From: Aldrovandia affinis
Lineage: Eukaryota > Chordata > Actinopteri > Notacanthiformes > Halosauridae
Direction: 5' to 3'
Length of the DNA stretch: 64,000 nucleotides
NCBI GenBank assembly: GCA_029706075.1
Contig: JAINUG010000014.1
Location: forward strand, 4,556,501 to 4,620,500
Shown piece after piece: positions 1 through 11,904 of this stretch. A program made the position numbers and the translations under genes. The notes beneath the pieces were generated by a model that was not told the DNA's origin, made no database searches, and worked only from the letters and a program-made list of their open reading frames with translations. Within the stretch, counting starts at the first letter, position 1, and each line of letters starts with the position of its first letter.

Positions 1-264
1 AACTTAATACTCTTAAAAAAATCCTATTGATCACAACAGACACAAGCCTACTGGAGTTAGATGTGCTATTTGTCTTGACGTGATCGATGCTTATCCTATG
101 TTTTATTGGGAATTTATGTGAAGAATTCAGTCCGAAGAACAGTATTTCATAAGAGCATGGTTAGCAGAGCAAGTTAATTCTGTTGACGGTCACCGGCTAA
201 CTTACGTATACTGAGGATTTTGAATATTTAAATGTATCGATATGCCAGTTCTCTTAGGATTAGC

Positions 265-772
265 CTACGAATAACAGGAAGTTATCGAAAACGACCAATT
301 ACCACAACCATAATTGTAATTCCTGACGTATAACGACCTGTAAATTGTTTTTAATTAAACACGTTTAATGTCTAACGAGGGGTGATTTTAAATTACCCTC
401 TTAATGCCACATTATGTCAGAAACACAGTTAATGTTAAGAAGAATGACTATTCATTTAAGGAGTTGTAATGAGTCCGGTCAGTTCTCAGACAATAACGCT
501 TTCGTCGTCTGTGTTTACAAGATTAAAATAGATTAAAAGTCCTAAATGCGGAAATGTGGAAATGTGGACATCTGGTCATGGAAACTATTTCCGGAAATGG
601 TTCAAAGGCAAAGCAAATTACAATGAGCCGACCGTGCATTGTGTTAAAATCTGTTTCGGCACAAAATTATGGAACCTAAACGCATGTTTTCAACTACCTT
701 AATTAGATAGAGATTGGTTGTAACGAATACACGGGTGTAGCCTCCTCCAGGATCAAGGTTGAGAACCACTGG
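265..772. repeat. Dispersed repeat, possible decayed DNA transposon
   Basis: The right end (about 741-772) reads as the reverse complement of a short motif that also begins a repeat at 49731, and bases ~300-430 resemble 49794-49890. The two ends therefore look like diverged copies of one dispersed family. No open frame is seen. The family name and exact borders are uncertain. Confidence 0.35.
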
Positions 773-1329
773 TTAGATTATGATACAAAATAATCACAAT
801 TAGTCTATCAAAATAGTGTGTTTGATTATAAATAAATAAATATTACATTTTTAAAATAAAATCGCTGTGAGAATAGCGATTTAAAACGGGACAAGTTCAG
901 AGGCGAGACATTGTCCGTTGCAATCTGGGGGAAGAACCAGGAAAATCGGAATTTCAGCCACGATTTCGCATCGTACTAAATGAGTTGAAAATGAGTGAGG
1001 CGAATATAGACAAAATGATGAAAATGAAAAGCGACTCATGTTTGAAAGTAACTAAATTGCAATTAAAAAGAGCCTACACATGTGGTTCATACTAATGCCA
1101 ATACTAATAACCAACATTTTTATGCTGTAAAAGAAGTTTTAAAACCAACCCTTCAATCAGTGCTTAATTTGTGCCGGGGCACAAGGGAGGCAGAAGGATA
1201 GCGGGGAGAGAGAGGCGAGGAGCATGGCTGTCCTATGGAAGCACCTGGACCATTAGACCAGAGGGAGGTACAGAAATGCGACACAGAGGCAGGAAAAGTT
1301 GACCTTACAAATTAAGCACTGGCTTCAAT

Positions 1330-1960
1330 ATGTGAGTTTCTAAAGCAACGTGACAAATCTAACAGATTTCGAAGTACGTCATATAGTTGTTGACAGAATT
1401 GCAGGTGTGTCAGTCACAGAATCGGATAAATTATTTATGGTGTCATGGGGAACAGTGTCGAAAATCAAGACTGCATAGGCCTAATTGCATCGTGAAAGAG
1501 GAACAGTGGTGCCAAGTCGAAGTTTACCGACAGGGATAGAAGGGCACTTAAGAGGGTAATTGCTAAAATCCACAAAACTACGGCCTCAAAAATTATATCT
1601 GAATTTACAGAAGTGAATATACACCTCCTTGACACAAAAACTGTGTCGAGAGCTTCACAAATCTTGCATTTATGGCTGCATTCGGAAACAGCTTGTAACC
1701 AAGGCTAATACGCAACAACGCTTAATTAACCTGTTGTAGCCTAAGGAGCACAAAACCTGGATTTCTGAGCAGTGGAAGAAAGTAATATGGTCCGATTATT
1801 ACTCTGCGTGGTAGAATTGCGGCCAAGGAATACAAAACCAGTGTAGGTGACTAGGTGCACCCTATGGTTCAAATATTGTTTCATCAAGATGTTCCCGTAT
1901 TCCATTACGATAACGCCCAAAGTCAAACACCGTCCAATCACCAGATCTAAACATTGTCGA
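1330..1960 (+). pseudogene. Decayed Tc1-like transposase remnant
   Basis: Translated in shifting frames, the + strand shows the marks of a Tc1 transposase: an N-terminal block with a TTASKI-like stretch near 1580, [10 protein letters not shown] near 1765-1795 (first catalytic Asp region), and a degraded FHQDVPVFHYDNA-like block near 1875-1915 followed by a SPDLN-like trace. Many stops and frameshifts make it non-coding. Terminal repeats were not identified. Confidence 0.6.
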
Positions 1961-2059
1961 ACCTTTACGTAACGTAAAGTGCGGAGTGTATTCCCGCTGT
2001 CTTCACCTTCAAGGAGGATTTCCTTCTTTGAGAATGGTCCAATATCCCACTAGATAGTT

Positions 2060-3940
2060 ACGTTTGTATAACGGCAATAAAATAAGGATTTAAGATTTAA
2101 GGTCAAGGGCGGCCCAATTCAATATTAGGTCATAAATATGCATATATTGTTTGATTTTGACATTAAATTTTTACCGTGAGACAATATAGCCTACGTTTTA
2201 TTTAGACCTTCAATAATAGTCTATTTCGATGCGTATAAAGGCATGGATATACTGCATGCAGGAGTTAATCCAAGCAATAGCCGCATTCGGCTCACGGATG
2301 AGCGTGGATTAGGCTAGCGAAGTGACGACGGCAGGGGTACCTTTGGAAGACTGGAAGCAGGTGGCAAAGGTGTCCTGAAGTTCAGTGCGAATGTGGCAGA
2401 TAGCCGGCTCCACGCTCCTCGGTGAGTCCTGTGTTAATTATATTTTTAATGATGAAACGTGTTCATTCTATCTGATATGATCAGGCAATGCAAAAGAAAA
2501 ACCTCTACATGTAACAAATTGTTTTTGTAGAAATGTAGCCCATATCTATGATTAGCTCATTAAAAGGAGGATCTTCTAAATTGAAGTGGAAATTACACGT
2601 CTACATCAAATTCGTTTTTTATTTTTAATAATTTTACACATCAAGAGTTTATAGCCTACTTGTCCGAGTTGTGTCAAAAAGGCTTCTCCAATGACGGGGG
2701 GCGTAGTTCTCCCATTCCCGGACATAAGTCGTCTTCACTACCAGTTTTGAAATACATTTGAACCGCAAGTCTTCCCAATGACTGCAAACTCACTTTGTCG
2801 AACGTTATGCATGGCAGTTTATCTATCTATGTAGCCGTTGCACTGGAGCTGACTCGCGACAGGCTCACAAGTCACGTGCGTAACTTGTCCGGGAGGGGCC
2901 AAATATCCTGACCATAAACCGCACCTTCCTCCGAAATAACTCATTTCGTCAAAATCGAAAAAGTACTGATATTTCGTTTTCTCAAATGGTTTGGATATAC
3001 CAGTAATTTTTACGAGTAAATGTAATTGGTCAAATAAATTGACACGGTAATGTAAGTTACTTTACTTAGGCCTACATTACATTACACGGTAATGTAAGTG
3101 TAGTCAAATGGGAAACGTGATAAGTTACTTTGAGAACAAAAAGGTGTTGATTCGTAAAATCCAATTACCACCAATTCCTCCGAAAATCAAGCGAGTCTTG
3201 GAATAGTCTTCTAATGTTCTGGATAACGGAGGGACAAACAGAAATGAATAAATCTGTTCCAGTTCTGAAAGTTCCAATGACTCAATCATACAAATAGTTC
3301 TAGCCGATATCAGAATCAGCAGATGAAAAAAACGTTAAGAAAAATTGACTAGTGAGGATTTCAAATATATAGCCTACATAAATAGTTTTTAATCACTATT
3401 GTCCTGGCAACAACTCCATAAACCTGTGTAAAATCAGTTTATACTACAGTTTCGCAAGTGATGCGACAATAATGTAACCGTTTCTGTGACATTAATAAAA
3501 TCCTTGGCCAGAGGCGCTACCTCGTGGTGATATTATGTAACGGTCATGATTCTCACGATATAATGAAAGGCAATGGTGGACCTTGAAACAGTTACAGCAA
3601 TTTATGTATGTCCCATGTGTAATTTTATTGATGTTGCATAGTATTTAGTTACGTCACGCAGGCCACTTGTGAGGTCACGCTGTGCGGCGTGGGACTTGTT
3701 GAAACAGCTCCTGGGACGCTCTGAAACATTGTTTTCACAGGTAAGTCATGGTAACTGACATTGATATACGTTTTCACCTTGTCAAGTAGTTGTCATGCCC
3801 AATCCCTGTTCTCAGTTGACCTCTATGGTTAAATGGTTAAGAGGTACAAAATGACCTTATATATATATTTTTAAAGACATTTCTTATAAAGGTTACAATT
3901 TTTTTTTTTTTTTTTTTACTGCATTATTTACACCTGAGTG
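2060..3940. other. AT-rich intergenic DNA without recognised genes
   Basis: I see no coding signal here. There is a poly(T) run near 3901-3917 and a short direct repeat of a TTACATTACACGGTAATGTAAG type around 3045-3105. The stretch is probably old transposon debris. Confidence 0.4.
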
Positions 3941-4378
3941 GTAAAGCTTCATTCAGACACCAGCTGCTCATTTTCCTCTGTGGCAGGACAAGGGGAAGGA
4001 TCATTTGGGGCGGGTAGGTCCAACATGCTGGCTCCAACCACTAGTCGAGTGCAGCGATTGTATGCTGCCCAACTCGCAGGATTAAGTACGTTACATCTGT
4101 AGGTTATTGCCTGGTCTTCTGGCCATAAAACCCACAATAGCGCCTAGTTTCATGCTGCGTTAGCGTGCTCCTCTGAAAACTCATTCTTCCGAGTTGTATT
4201 CTTGGGATGTTGCACACATTTGGGTGCCTGGAGCTCGGAGACAATATGAAAAATGTGAAAATGAAAATTTTTCAGCGGTCTCATTTTTATGTACATATTA
4301 AATTTATTGAATATTTACCAGGCATTCTCTCATGTCTCATAGCGGTTTTGCGGCGTCTGTGAAGACGGGAAGAAACTT

Positions 4379-4545
4379 GAATGAATGAATGAAGATTGGA
4401 TTTACATAGCGCTTTTTTCCCAAGGAACTCAAAGCGCTTACAACTCACCTCAACCACCACCAATGTGCAGCATCCACTTGGGTGAACGCAACGGCAGACA
4501 TAGTGCGCCAGTACAAACTCACTACACATCAGATACATAGTGCAG
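4379..4545 (-). mobile_element. LINE 3' end fragment
   Basis: A (TGAA)n tail at about 4379-4395 is followed by GGATTTACATAGCGC and a block with CAAAGCGCTTACAA. This arrangement is typical of 3' ends of teleost L2-type LINEs read on the minus strand. No coding sequence remains in the fragment. Confidence 0.55.
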
Positions 4546-4589
4546 AGGCAAGGAGGGAGGGGGTAATGAATTAATAAATGAATAAATTA

Positions 4590-5035
4590 ATTTCATGTAT
4601 GTGGCCTATATATTTATTGTCTTGGTTGGGAATTTGTCCAGGCCACAACTTCCCCATGTATGTGGCTAAGTCTAGAAATGGTCTTACATCTGCAACGTTT
4701 TGAGGGATGGGCATGCCCATGACTGCGCTGACCTCTTCATGGTCCGGCTCAATCCCCGCTGCACTCACTTTGTGTCCCACAAATGAAACCTGAGGTTGTG
4801 CGAATGAGCATTTTTTTTCATTTAAAGTCAGGCTAGCCGTTTGCAGTCTGCTGTGAGACGTTTATCATGCTGTGCTGTCTTGGCCACACACTAACGCATC
4901 ATTTGCGTGGCGTATATAACCCCTGACAGCCCATCCAAGAGCTGAGACGTGTGTCTCTGGAAACGTTCTGGCTTAGAGATGGTCCCAAAAGGCAGAACGT
5001 TAAAGCAGGAGGGGACAAACTGACGAACCTGGTAA
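4590..5035 (-). pseudogene. Ty3/gypsy reverse transcriptase fragment
   Basis: On the minus strand, 5035 down to 4590 translates in broken frames to a retrotransposon reverse transcriptase. A FNVLPFG-like block comes first, then a degraded catalytic region, then VGHKVSAAGIEPD and PIPQNVADVRPFL, which is the RT to connection boundary of chromodomain-type Ty3/gypsy elements. Frame breaks and stops show it is dead. No LTRs, integrase or gag are visible. Confidence 0.7.
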
Positions 5036-5119
5036 GTTCTCTGCTAATTTGAATGGGGATGTTATCCTATTCAAATTGGACACATGAGGTTGCAATTACA
5101 ACACTCTAGAAATACAGTA

Positions 5120-5255
5120 GAGGCGGCCCTTTGCTCACTACCACAAGAACTCTGTACGGCCCCAGTGATACTAGACTACCGGACATTGACCTCAATAGAC
5201 TGCAGCTTGTCCAAAATGGAGCTGCCAGGCTACTGACCCATAGTGTTTTTATGTA
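5120..5255 (+). pseudogene. LINE (L2-type) RT C-terminal scrap
   Basis: The + strand around 5180-5250 translates to DLNRLQLVQNGAARLLT, the conserved block after the reverse transcriptase domain in L2/Rex-type LINEs. It ends at a TAA soon after. Only this small piece is left. Confidence 0.55.
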
Positions 5256-5399
5256 ATATGTATGAAATTGACCATTTTATGTACTTGTAATTGTTAGGGA
5301 TTACACTGATCGGACCCAAATGCAGACAGACAGTGAGGATGAGGTAAAGTGAGGGTATTTATTATAAACAGGGACTGGGGTAGGGAAGCGACGGTGAGG

Positions 5400-5655
5400 G
5401 CAGACGAAGGAGGCAGGCAGGACAGGCGGGTAAGCGGGCAGGCAGGGAAGCGGGCAGGCAGGCAGAGAAGCGGGCAGGCAGGCAAGCGGGCAGGCAGGCA
5501 GGGAAGCGGGCAGGCAAGCAGGCAGTGAAGCGGGCAGGCAAGCAGGCAGTGAAGCGGGCAGACAAGCAGGCAGTGAAGCGGGCAGGCAGGCAGGCAGGCA
5601 GGGAAGTGGGCGGGCAGGCAGGCAGGCAGGTAGGGAAACGGGCAGGCGAGGAGTG
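5400..5655. repeat. GGCA-rich minisatellite
   Basis: A tandem array of GGCAGGCAG motifs interspersed with GAAGCGGG, with variable unit lengths. The long open frames across it are by-products of the repeat: low-complexity Pro/Ala/Cys/Leu proteins occur in two frames of the same strand. Confidence 0.85.
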
Positions 5656-6617
5656 AACTTGGACGCGGAGAGGACGTATACACATAACAGACGAAGATAA
5701 TGAATGCGGAAGAAAATGCAGTTCGGGAGAAGTCTTGATGCGTGTAGCTACCACTGAAGCGGAGACAACGATCTGACTGAGTGGATGAGAAACCGGGGTT
5801 GATATACACTGCAGGGCTGATGATAATTGATGACAGGTGTGTAGGCAGTGCAGGTGTCGCAGATCTGTTGTAATCATGAGAGAGCCAGAGAATGCCAAGG
5901 AGGAAAACCGCACCCACAACACACACGCACAAACACGAAACTGACAGGAACACAGGGGAAAGGGAAAGGGAAAGGGAAAACACGAGGAAACATAAAAATA
6001 AACAAAGTTGCGGCCGTGGCCGTAACAGTAATGGCTATTGTATGTGTGTGTAACTGACTAAAAAAAATGCCCTGCTCTGCATGTACTTCTGTAAAATATT
6101 TTTCAGCACCCTGGGACACCTGGTATGAAGACTGCTATGTAAAAATAAAAATATTTTTTGATTGATATATTTTTGATTGCTTGTATATCACTGACTACCT
6201 AACTACATTTCAGTAGTAAGTTAACTGCTGGAAGCTAGCAAGCTAACTAGCTGCTTGTTTTAATGAAATGCTATGTAGCTGTGTAGCTAGATAGCCAGGT
6301 GTCTGAATCAGGGGTGGAGTTTACCATTAGGCAGGGTAAGCAACCGCTTGGGGCCCCCAGCCACCAAAAATGCCCCGAGAACGCTTATTTTATCACATTC
6401 TAGTCCAAGTCTAATCGAAGTTCAGTGGCACCAGAACTTAGAGCATTCGCTGCCGGCATATGCAGCTACTTGACATTCTAAGTTCTACAGAGTAGTGTTA
6501 TCGGGACTCGGAGCATTCGCTGTCTGTGTGCAGAACAGCTACTCGACATTCCGAGTCCCGCCACCCTAGATACGATGCAGGACTGACTTGTCAGCGCAGA
6601 GGGACTGAGCCGTACAG
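5656..6617. other. Repetitive DNA, no gene recognised
   Basis: The segment includes a short (GGGAAA)n run near 5956-5979 and an imperfect duplication around 6440-6555 in which the phrase GAGCATTCGCTG recurs. It resembles LTR-retrotransposon or other repeat debris, but I cannot assign a family. Confidence 0.35.
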
Positions 6618-6795
6618 TCTAGCGCTAAAAGGGGAAGAAGACATATGTTGAAACGATGATTTCACACTTATTTCAACCTTAGCAAAATGTCACAAAACCG
6701 ACATTCTAGCGCTAAAAGAGGAAGAAGAAGACATATGTTGAAACGATGATTTCACACTTATTTCAACCTTAGCAAAATGTCACAAAACCGACATT
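6618..6795. repeat. Direct tandem duplication, ~87/91 bp
   Basis: Bases 6618-6704 recur at 6705-6795 almost without change. The second copy has three extra bases in a GAAGAAGAAG run and a few substitutions. This is a recent local duplication. Confidence 0.85.
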
Positions 6796-7369
6796 ACACA
6801 ATACATAACAGAAAACATACAAGACAAGGCAGTATAACAGATTCCTCAAACATTGAAAACTAGAACGCAGAGCGCCCGGAGCCTTCATTAAGCGAATGAA
6901 CTCCCCAAGCTGGATTTGGATGTTCCTTTTATACACCTCTGACTAACCTTAAACAGTAAACTAGCTGTTGGTTATTTTGACAAACGACTGTTGTTTGCCT
7001 GACGGGCCAGATTGCGGGTTTACAAGACTAGCGGAATGGTGGGTGCCCCCACCAGTGTTAATTTAGTCAACGAAAATGATGACTAAATATGGTCGTCAAC
7101 GAAGCTTTTTTCCATGACGACAACGAGACGAGACGAGACGATAATGGAGATCATGTGACACTAACGTGGACGAAATAATTAATGCAATGTCGTTGACTAC
7201 AAACGACGACACAAAATGTAGTTTACCAAATAAAACCTTGCCGAAATCTCTTTTCACTTTTGTTGACTAAAACAAGACGAGACTAAATAATTATAACTTT
7301 TAGAATAATTCGTTTTATTATTATTGCAGCATTTCCGTCAAGTCACGACGGGTTTAACTTAATGGAAAA

Positions 7370-7624
7370 ATGGCAGGGCAACAGGGTCTCGGCGGGCTTG
7401 TATGCAGTGGGCTTGGAAGAAAAAGAAGATCAGACCTCTGGGCATACTTTAGTTATATAGAGCTCGAAGGAGCTACTGAATGTAACGTTATTGTTGAAAG
7501 TGAAACACGAGGAGGAGAAGAAGCGAAGCCCGCTCAGCCCAGGGAGAAATGTGGCCATAGAATCAAGGGTAAAAACACCACGAATCTCAAAAGACACCTG
7601 AAGACATTCCACAAGGAAATCCAG
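7370..7624 (+). CDS. BED zinc-finger exon of a hAT transposase
   Basis: An ATG opens a frame containing a BED-type finger: SDLWAYFSY, then CGHRIKGKNTTNLKRHLKTFH with the Cys and His pair spaced as in BED fingers. BED domains bind DNA at the N-terminus of hAT transposases. The sequence CAG followed by GTAAGT at 7625 is a good 5' splice site right after the finger, so this is likely the first coding exon. The frame runs on to 7687 if unspliced. No downstream RNase H-like catalytic exon is present inside the element, so it cannot encode an active transposase. It might still yield a DNA-binding fragment, but I see no evidence for that. Confidence 0.65.
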
Positions 7625-8520
7625 GTAAGTGTAACCAGGTTAGATTCGTTTGTGGTGGATTCGCCTGTCTGCTGCTATCCTAGCTAGCTAGCTGGCAAGC
7701 AAGCTTTTATAATAAACCGAACATATTTTTATTTCATAATCTCAGAAAATATTCGCTAATTTAGCCACGATGCTAACGCTAGCCGCGATGCTAACGCTAG
7801 CCACGGCTCACAGGGGTTGGCTCACGAAGTAGGCTATAAATTAGGCTTAACCTAGCTATCGTACATCCTGTGAGCCAGACGGACACAATTATTGACCAAC
7901 AGATTGATTAACATTCTTAATAATTTACACCCATGCCAGTCTGCTACTTTGGGATAAAGCATGGTACATCTAGGCTACAGTTGTAATGAGTCTGTAAAAA
8001 GTGCAGTTCTCTAGCGCCAGTGTGAGTTTGGCGTAATGTTAGGCATAAAATATGACTGTGTGTGGAACTGAAAAACACTGTTTCAGCTAGGTTTATTTGT
8101 CCCTCATAGCCATCATCACACTGAATTCATCATCAGCATAGCCTTTCTCAGGACTGCATTCTCTCTGAATCTGGACTTGACTGAATAGAATATGCAGTCC
8201 TTTTTAACAAGAGAGATTTGACCATCCAGTGGTCACTCCGCCTGTTAAATAGCTAAAAACAAAACTCAATAAGTGTCGCAGATAAAGTTCAAAGGTACTA
8301 ACCTCAGCAGTACAGGTGCTGGTCAAATCTGACTAGTAGGAGCCCTTGTTGAGGATGTTCTGAAGTTAGTGCTAGTGTGAATTGAACAAGAGATTTTGGA
8401 GGAGTAAGGTTCAGATTGGTTTATCCATTGATTTCAAAATCTGTTCATTAACAGTTTTCAGTTCAGTTTCACAGACACACACTTTTTTTTGTTGTTGTTG
8501 TTGTTTGTTATTGTAGCATT

Positions 8521-8565
8521 CATTATTATTATTATTATTATTTATTATTATTATTATTATTGTTA
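8521..8565. repeat. (TTA)n microsatellite
   Basis: An AT-rich trinucleotide run of ATT/TTA inside the hAT element. Confidence 0.85.
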
Positions 8566-8871
8566 TTATTTAGGACTAGACCAACTCTTAACCCCTATCC
8601 AGACCTAGACCACCTCTAACTCTAACCCCTAACCAGACCTAGACCTCTTACCCTAACCTTAGTTTATTCTAAGTCCATGTGGCACTTTAACACCGACCTC
8701 AGAATGTGATTTTATATTTATTTTATATACCGTATATATATATCAAGCAGATTGCAATTAGTGTGTACTGTGTATTTACACCATTCAAATGTCTATTGTT
8801 GTTGTTGGTTAAAAAAATAAATATGCACTTTAAATGCAAATATGTTCCATGTTTGACTATTTCTGAATCTA

Positions 8872-9007
8872 TTGACCATTTCAAGGAATGTTTGGTTACT
8901 GGGCTCCTACTGGCTCCTACTGAACTTAATTGTGAATCAGCTGGTAGTTTTCTAGCTAGTAGCTAACAGGTGTTGCCTAGTAACCAAACATTCCTTGAAA
9001 TGATCAA
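8872..9007. repeat. 28-bp inverted repeat inside the hAT element
   Basis: The 28 bases at 8872-8899 are the reverse complement of 8980-9007 with one mismatch, enclosing an 80-bp spacer. The structure could be a small MITE nested in the hAT copy or a hairpin of the parent element. Confidence 0.75.
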
Positions 9008-9456
9008 TGCCATCAAACCAGACTCTCTCCAGTCTCAAATGCATTCTTAAACATTCAACCTGTATTTCATCAGATAAAGATAAGAAATCTTGTGGGAATT
9101 TTGAAATGGGTTTGACTAAAAAGACAAAATATTTTGGTTTTGGCTAGACTATACTGAAAGAATAAATAGAATTGCGTTACTAAAAAGAGACTAAAATACC
9201 TTTTCATTAACGAAAACTAGACTAAAATGTCTTCTGTTTTCCGCGACTAAATTGAGACTAAACAAAAAGACTAAATCGAGACTAAACAAAAAAAGACTAA
9301 GACTAAAATGCTCAGACCTGTAGTTGACTAAAACTCGACTAAACAAAAAATAGATAAAGGTGACTAAATATGATAAAACGAAAAAGAGCTTTTGACACAT
9401 GACTAAGACTAAAACTAAAATTAAAAATAGCTGACAAAATTAACACTGGCCCCCAC

Positions 9457-10928
9457 TCTGAGGGAACGATTGCATCACATGTTATATGACCGTCCCAATC
9501 TTCCTGTTGGTAGTCATAAAGCTATTGCTGGTGGCCAGAAATCGTGTTATTCCAGCCAACCGTGGCGAACTTGGTTCCCAGGATGTTACCAGATCCCTGG
9601 CTTCTCGGAGTAGGGGATATAGCATGTCCCAGGAAAACACAAACAACTTCTAACTTCTGAACAGTTGCAAAACCCTTAATGGACATGACATGACGCAGGG
9701 GAAAAGATACAGTAATTCTGCTCACTAGAACCTATTACATATGTACAGTGTATCACACACAGTCCCAAAACCTGTGATGGGGGGGGTTCACTCCCAGGTC
9801 AACCATCTGTTGGAATGTGGGGAATGGACAGGGCAGGCTGCAATCATGTTTATGGTGGCAATTTCCCCGTCCCCCCTTTTAACCAATGATGGGTTCACCA
9901 GATGACAGAACTCAGTGCAGGGAAGGAGAGGGGATGGCTATTATAATCATAGAGCCAGCTCTTTCCAACCCTACACAAGTACAGTCAAAAGAATGCTCTA
10001 CCAAGAGTGAAAGAACACAGAACGCTTAAAATCCGTTACATTTGAAACGCACTTGTACTTAGACGTCACCACTCTTCTGACCTTAGCACGAAATACATCC
10101 GGCGCAGGTTACATTGAAGCAACGGCGTTGGTGATAGTTGCCCGTGAGCTTATTATAGGGTCGTGTGGTGAAAGGTTGCTGATATTGGTTAACATAGTAA
10201 GTAAACAGGAAAAAATACCTGTATGTATTTCCAGTTTAAGTTACAATTAAATGTGGCTTTCGTGGCTAACGATAAGCCATCTCCAGTCAGTAACATGTTC
10301 ATAGTTTTATGCCATTGCTGCATTTTATTTATAGCTAACTTAGTTAGCTAAAGTTACATTTTCAAGTGCTTTGTTGATGTTACAGTAACATTTTTCATTT
10401 TAAGTTGGGCTAATATAGTTTAGAAGTTGCAGAGTAGTTTGTTCGTATTACTTGACTAGCCTGTATAGCAATAATACTTAATTCGCTCCAATGATTACTC
10501 TGTATGTTACCTTTTGTTGTTCATGACTCTGTTACTCAATGTCAACAATAAAGTCAATGATATTTACAACATGTGCTGAGTTTTATTTATTTGTGGTAAC
10601 TAACTTCTTGCTTGTGACACTTGTTGGCTTCGGTCAACTGTCATTGCCAGAACATCGAAGAACATGTCATGATAGGTCCCTAAAACAACCAAATCAAACA
10701 TACATCTCCATCAGTAAAGTTAACTAGATGGCTGTTGCTAGCTAGCTAGATAGTCATTTAGTCAACATTACATCTGATACATAGCTATGTTGTTGTAGTA
10801 ACGTCAGAATTTCAGCTAGCTGGCTATGTTAGATAAGTTACAACTCTGCTACAGTTAGCTAACTAGCAGGCTAGTTCGTTAATTTGTGACAAAAACAACG
10901 TTAAATCATGAGCTAGCTACGTTCATAT
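9457..10928. other. Intergenic DNA without recognised genes
   Basis: No coding signal is found. Short GCTAGCTAGC-type runs (10730-10920) are frequent, as they are near RFK. Nothing else is supported. Confidence 0.4.
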
Positions 10929-11900
10929 TGTAGCGATCCAGGGGGGTCGCTACTCAGAAATGTGTGCGCAGGGCATTATGGGGGAATGTTATTGTGTGTT
11001 TGTTCATTCCCCCTGTGTTAATTAGCTTATTGTGTTAACTTTGTTGCGTGTGTTATTGTTTACCCTTTTTGTGTGTTAGCTGGCTGGTCACGGTGCGGAG
11101 CCACCGCGACCAGTTCATCATCGATTGAGTGTTCTCATTGACTGAGTGTACTTCCTGGCAGGGGAGATACCATGATCATGAAGGTCGTGCTATGATACCC
11201 TGCTCAAGAAGTATCTCATTTCGTACATGCTTTTTGCCTTTAATAAATAGCTGTGCGTTAGTTGGGTGCCCAGAGCGCATTTCCTCCCCCCTTTCTTTTT
11301 TCTTTCTATTCTTTACTCTCTCTCTCTAAATCTCCCTTCCTTCTGCAGGGCCTGGTGGTGATACTGGAGTAGCAGTGGCTTGTCTGCGGCTGGACCCCAC
11401 CTAGCGCTTTGGGGGAAAGCAGGTACCAGTGGCTTGCCCATGGCCTGCCCAACCTCAAAGCGCAGAAGCCAGGACAGCACCCCAGGAGACCCCTGCCAGA
11501 GGACACCAGGCGCCATCCAGGATCTGGACCACTGCTGCAGGACGCCCAGGCCCAGAGACCAGAGGGGAGTGCAGAGGTGCCCGGCGAGGACACACGAAAG
11601 GGTTTTCTCACCGGGGATCTCTTAGCTGACCTCCACCAAGGTCTACGCTCCCCAGCTCTCCTTCTCCACCCTGCAACAGGACCACCAGGCGGATCCCGGA
11701 GGACGAGGTGCCAGCAGCGGCAGTGCGGAGGGCCAGACCGGAGGAACCACCTGCCACCCGGACGACGACGACAGGGCCCAGCCACAGACTTCCACCCGGG
11801 GATTTGTTTGGGCCTACTGTGATCGTCGCTCCGGCTTACAGGGAAGTTCCCTGTCAGCAGCCCTGGAGGAGGCCTTTGCGGCCTACTCATCCAGGGCCTC
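10929..11900 (+). other. Putative 5' region of the Tx1-like LINE, possibly with LTR-like start
   Basis: The block opens TGTAGCGATCC and contains GGGTCGCTAC soon after, plus TTTAATAAATAG near 11240. This resembles a fish LTR, or the untranslated leader of the LINE that follows. The overlapping open frames at 11380-11970 are GC-rich and mutually inconsistent, so none is called. Confidence 0.3.
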
Positions 11901-11904
11901 TGCT

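Larger units (their letters stand above)
7053..9448 (+). mobile_element. hAT-superfamily transposon, non-autonomous derivative
   Basis: Terminal inverted repeats begin CAGTGTTAATTTAGTCAAC at 7053 and end with the near-complement at 9448. The element is flanked by a perfect 8-bp target-site duplication GCCCCCAC at 7045-7052 and 9449-9456, the hallmark of hAT insertion. Sub-terminal GACTAAA-type motifs recur near both ends, most densely at 9176-9420. It retains a BED zinc-finger exon at 7370-7624 but no hAT catalytic domain, so it is an internally deleted copy. Confidence 0.85.

Noticed and set aside
5294-5983. Overlapping 229- and 186-residue open frames rich in Pro, Cys, Leu and Ala
   Set aside because: They read through the GGCA-rich minisatellite in two frames of the same strand. 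The lack of stops is a property of the repeat, not a gene.
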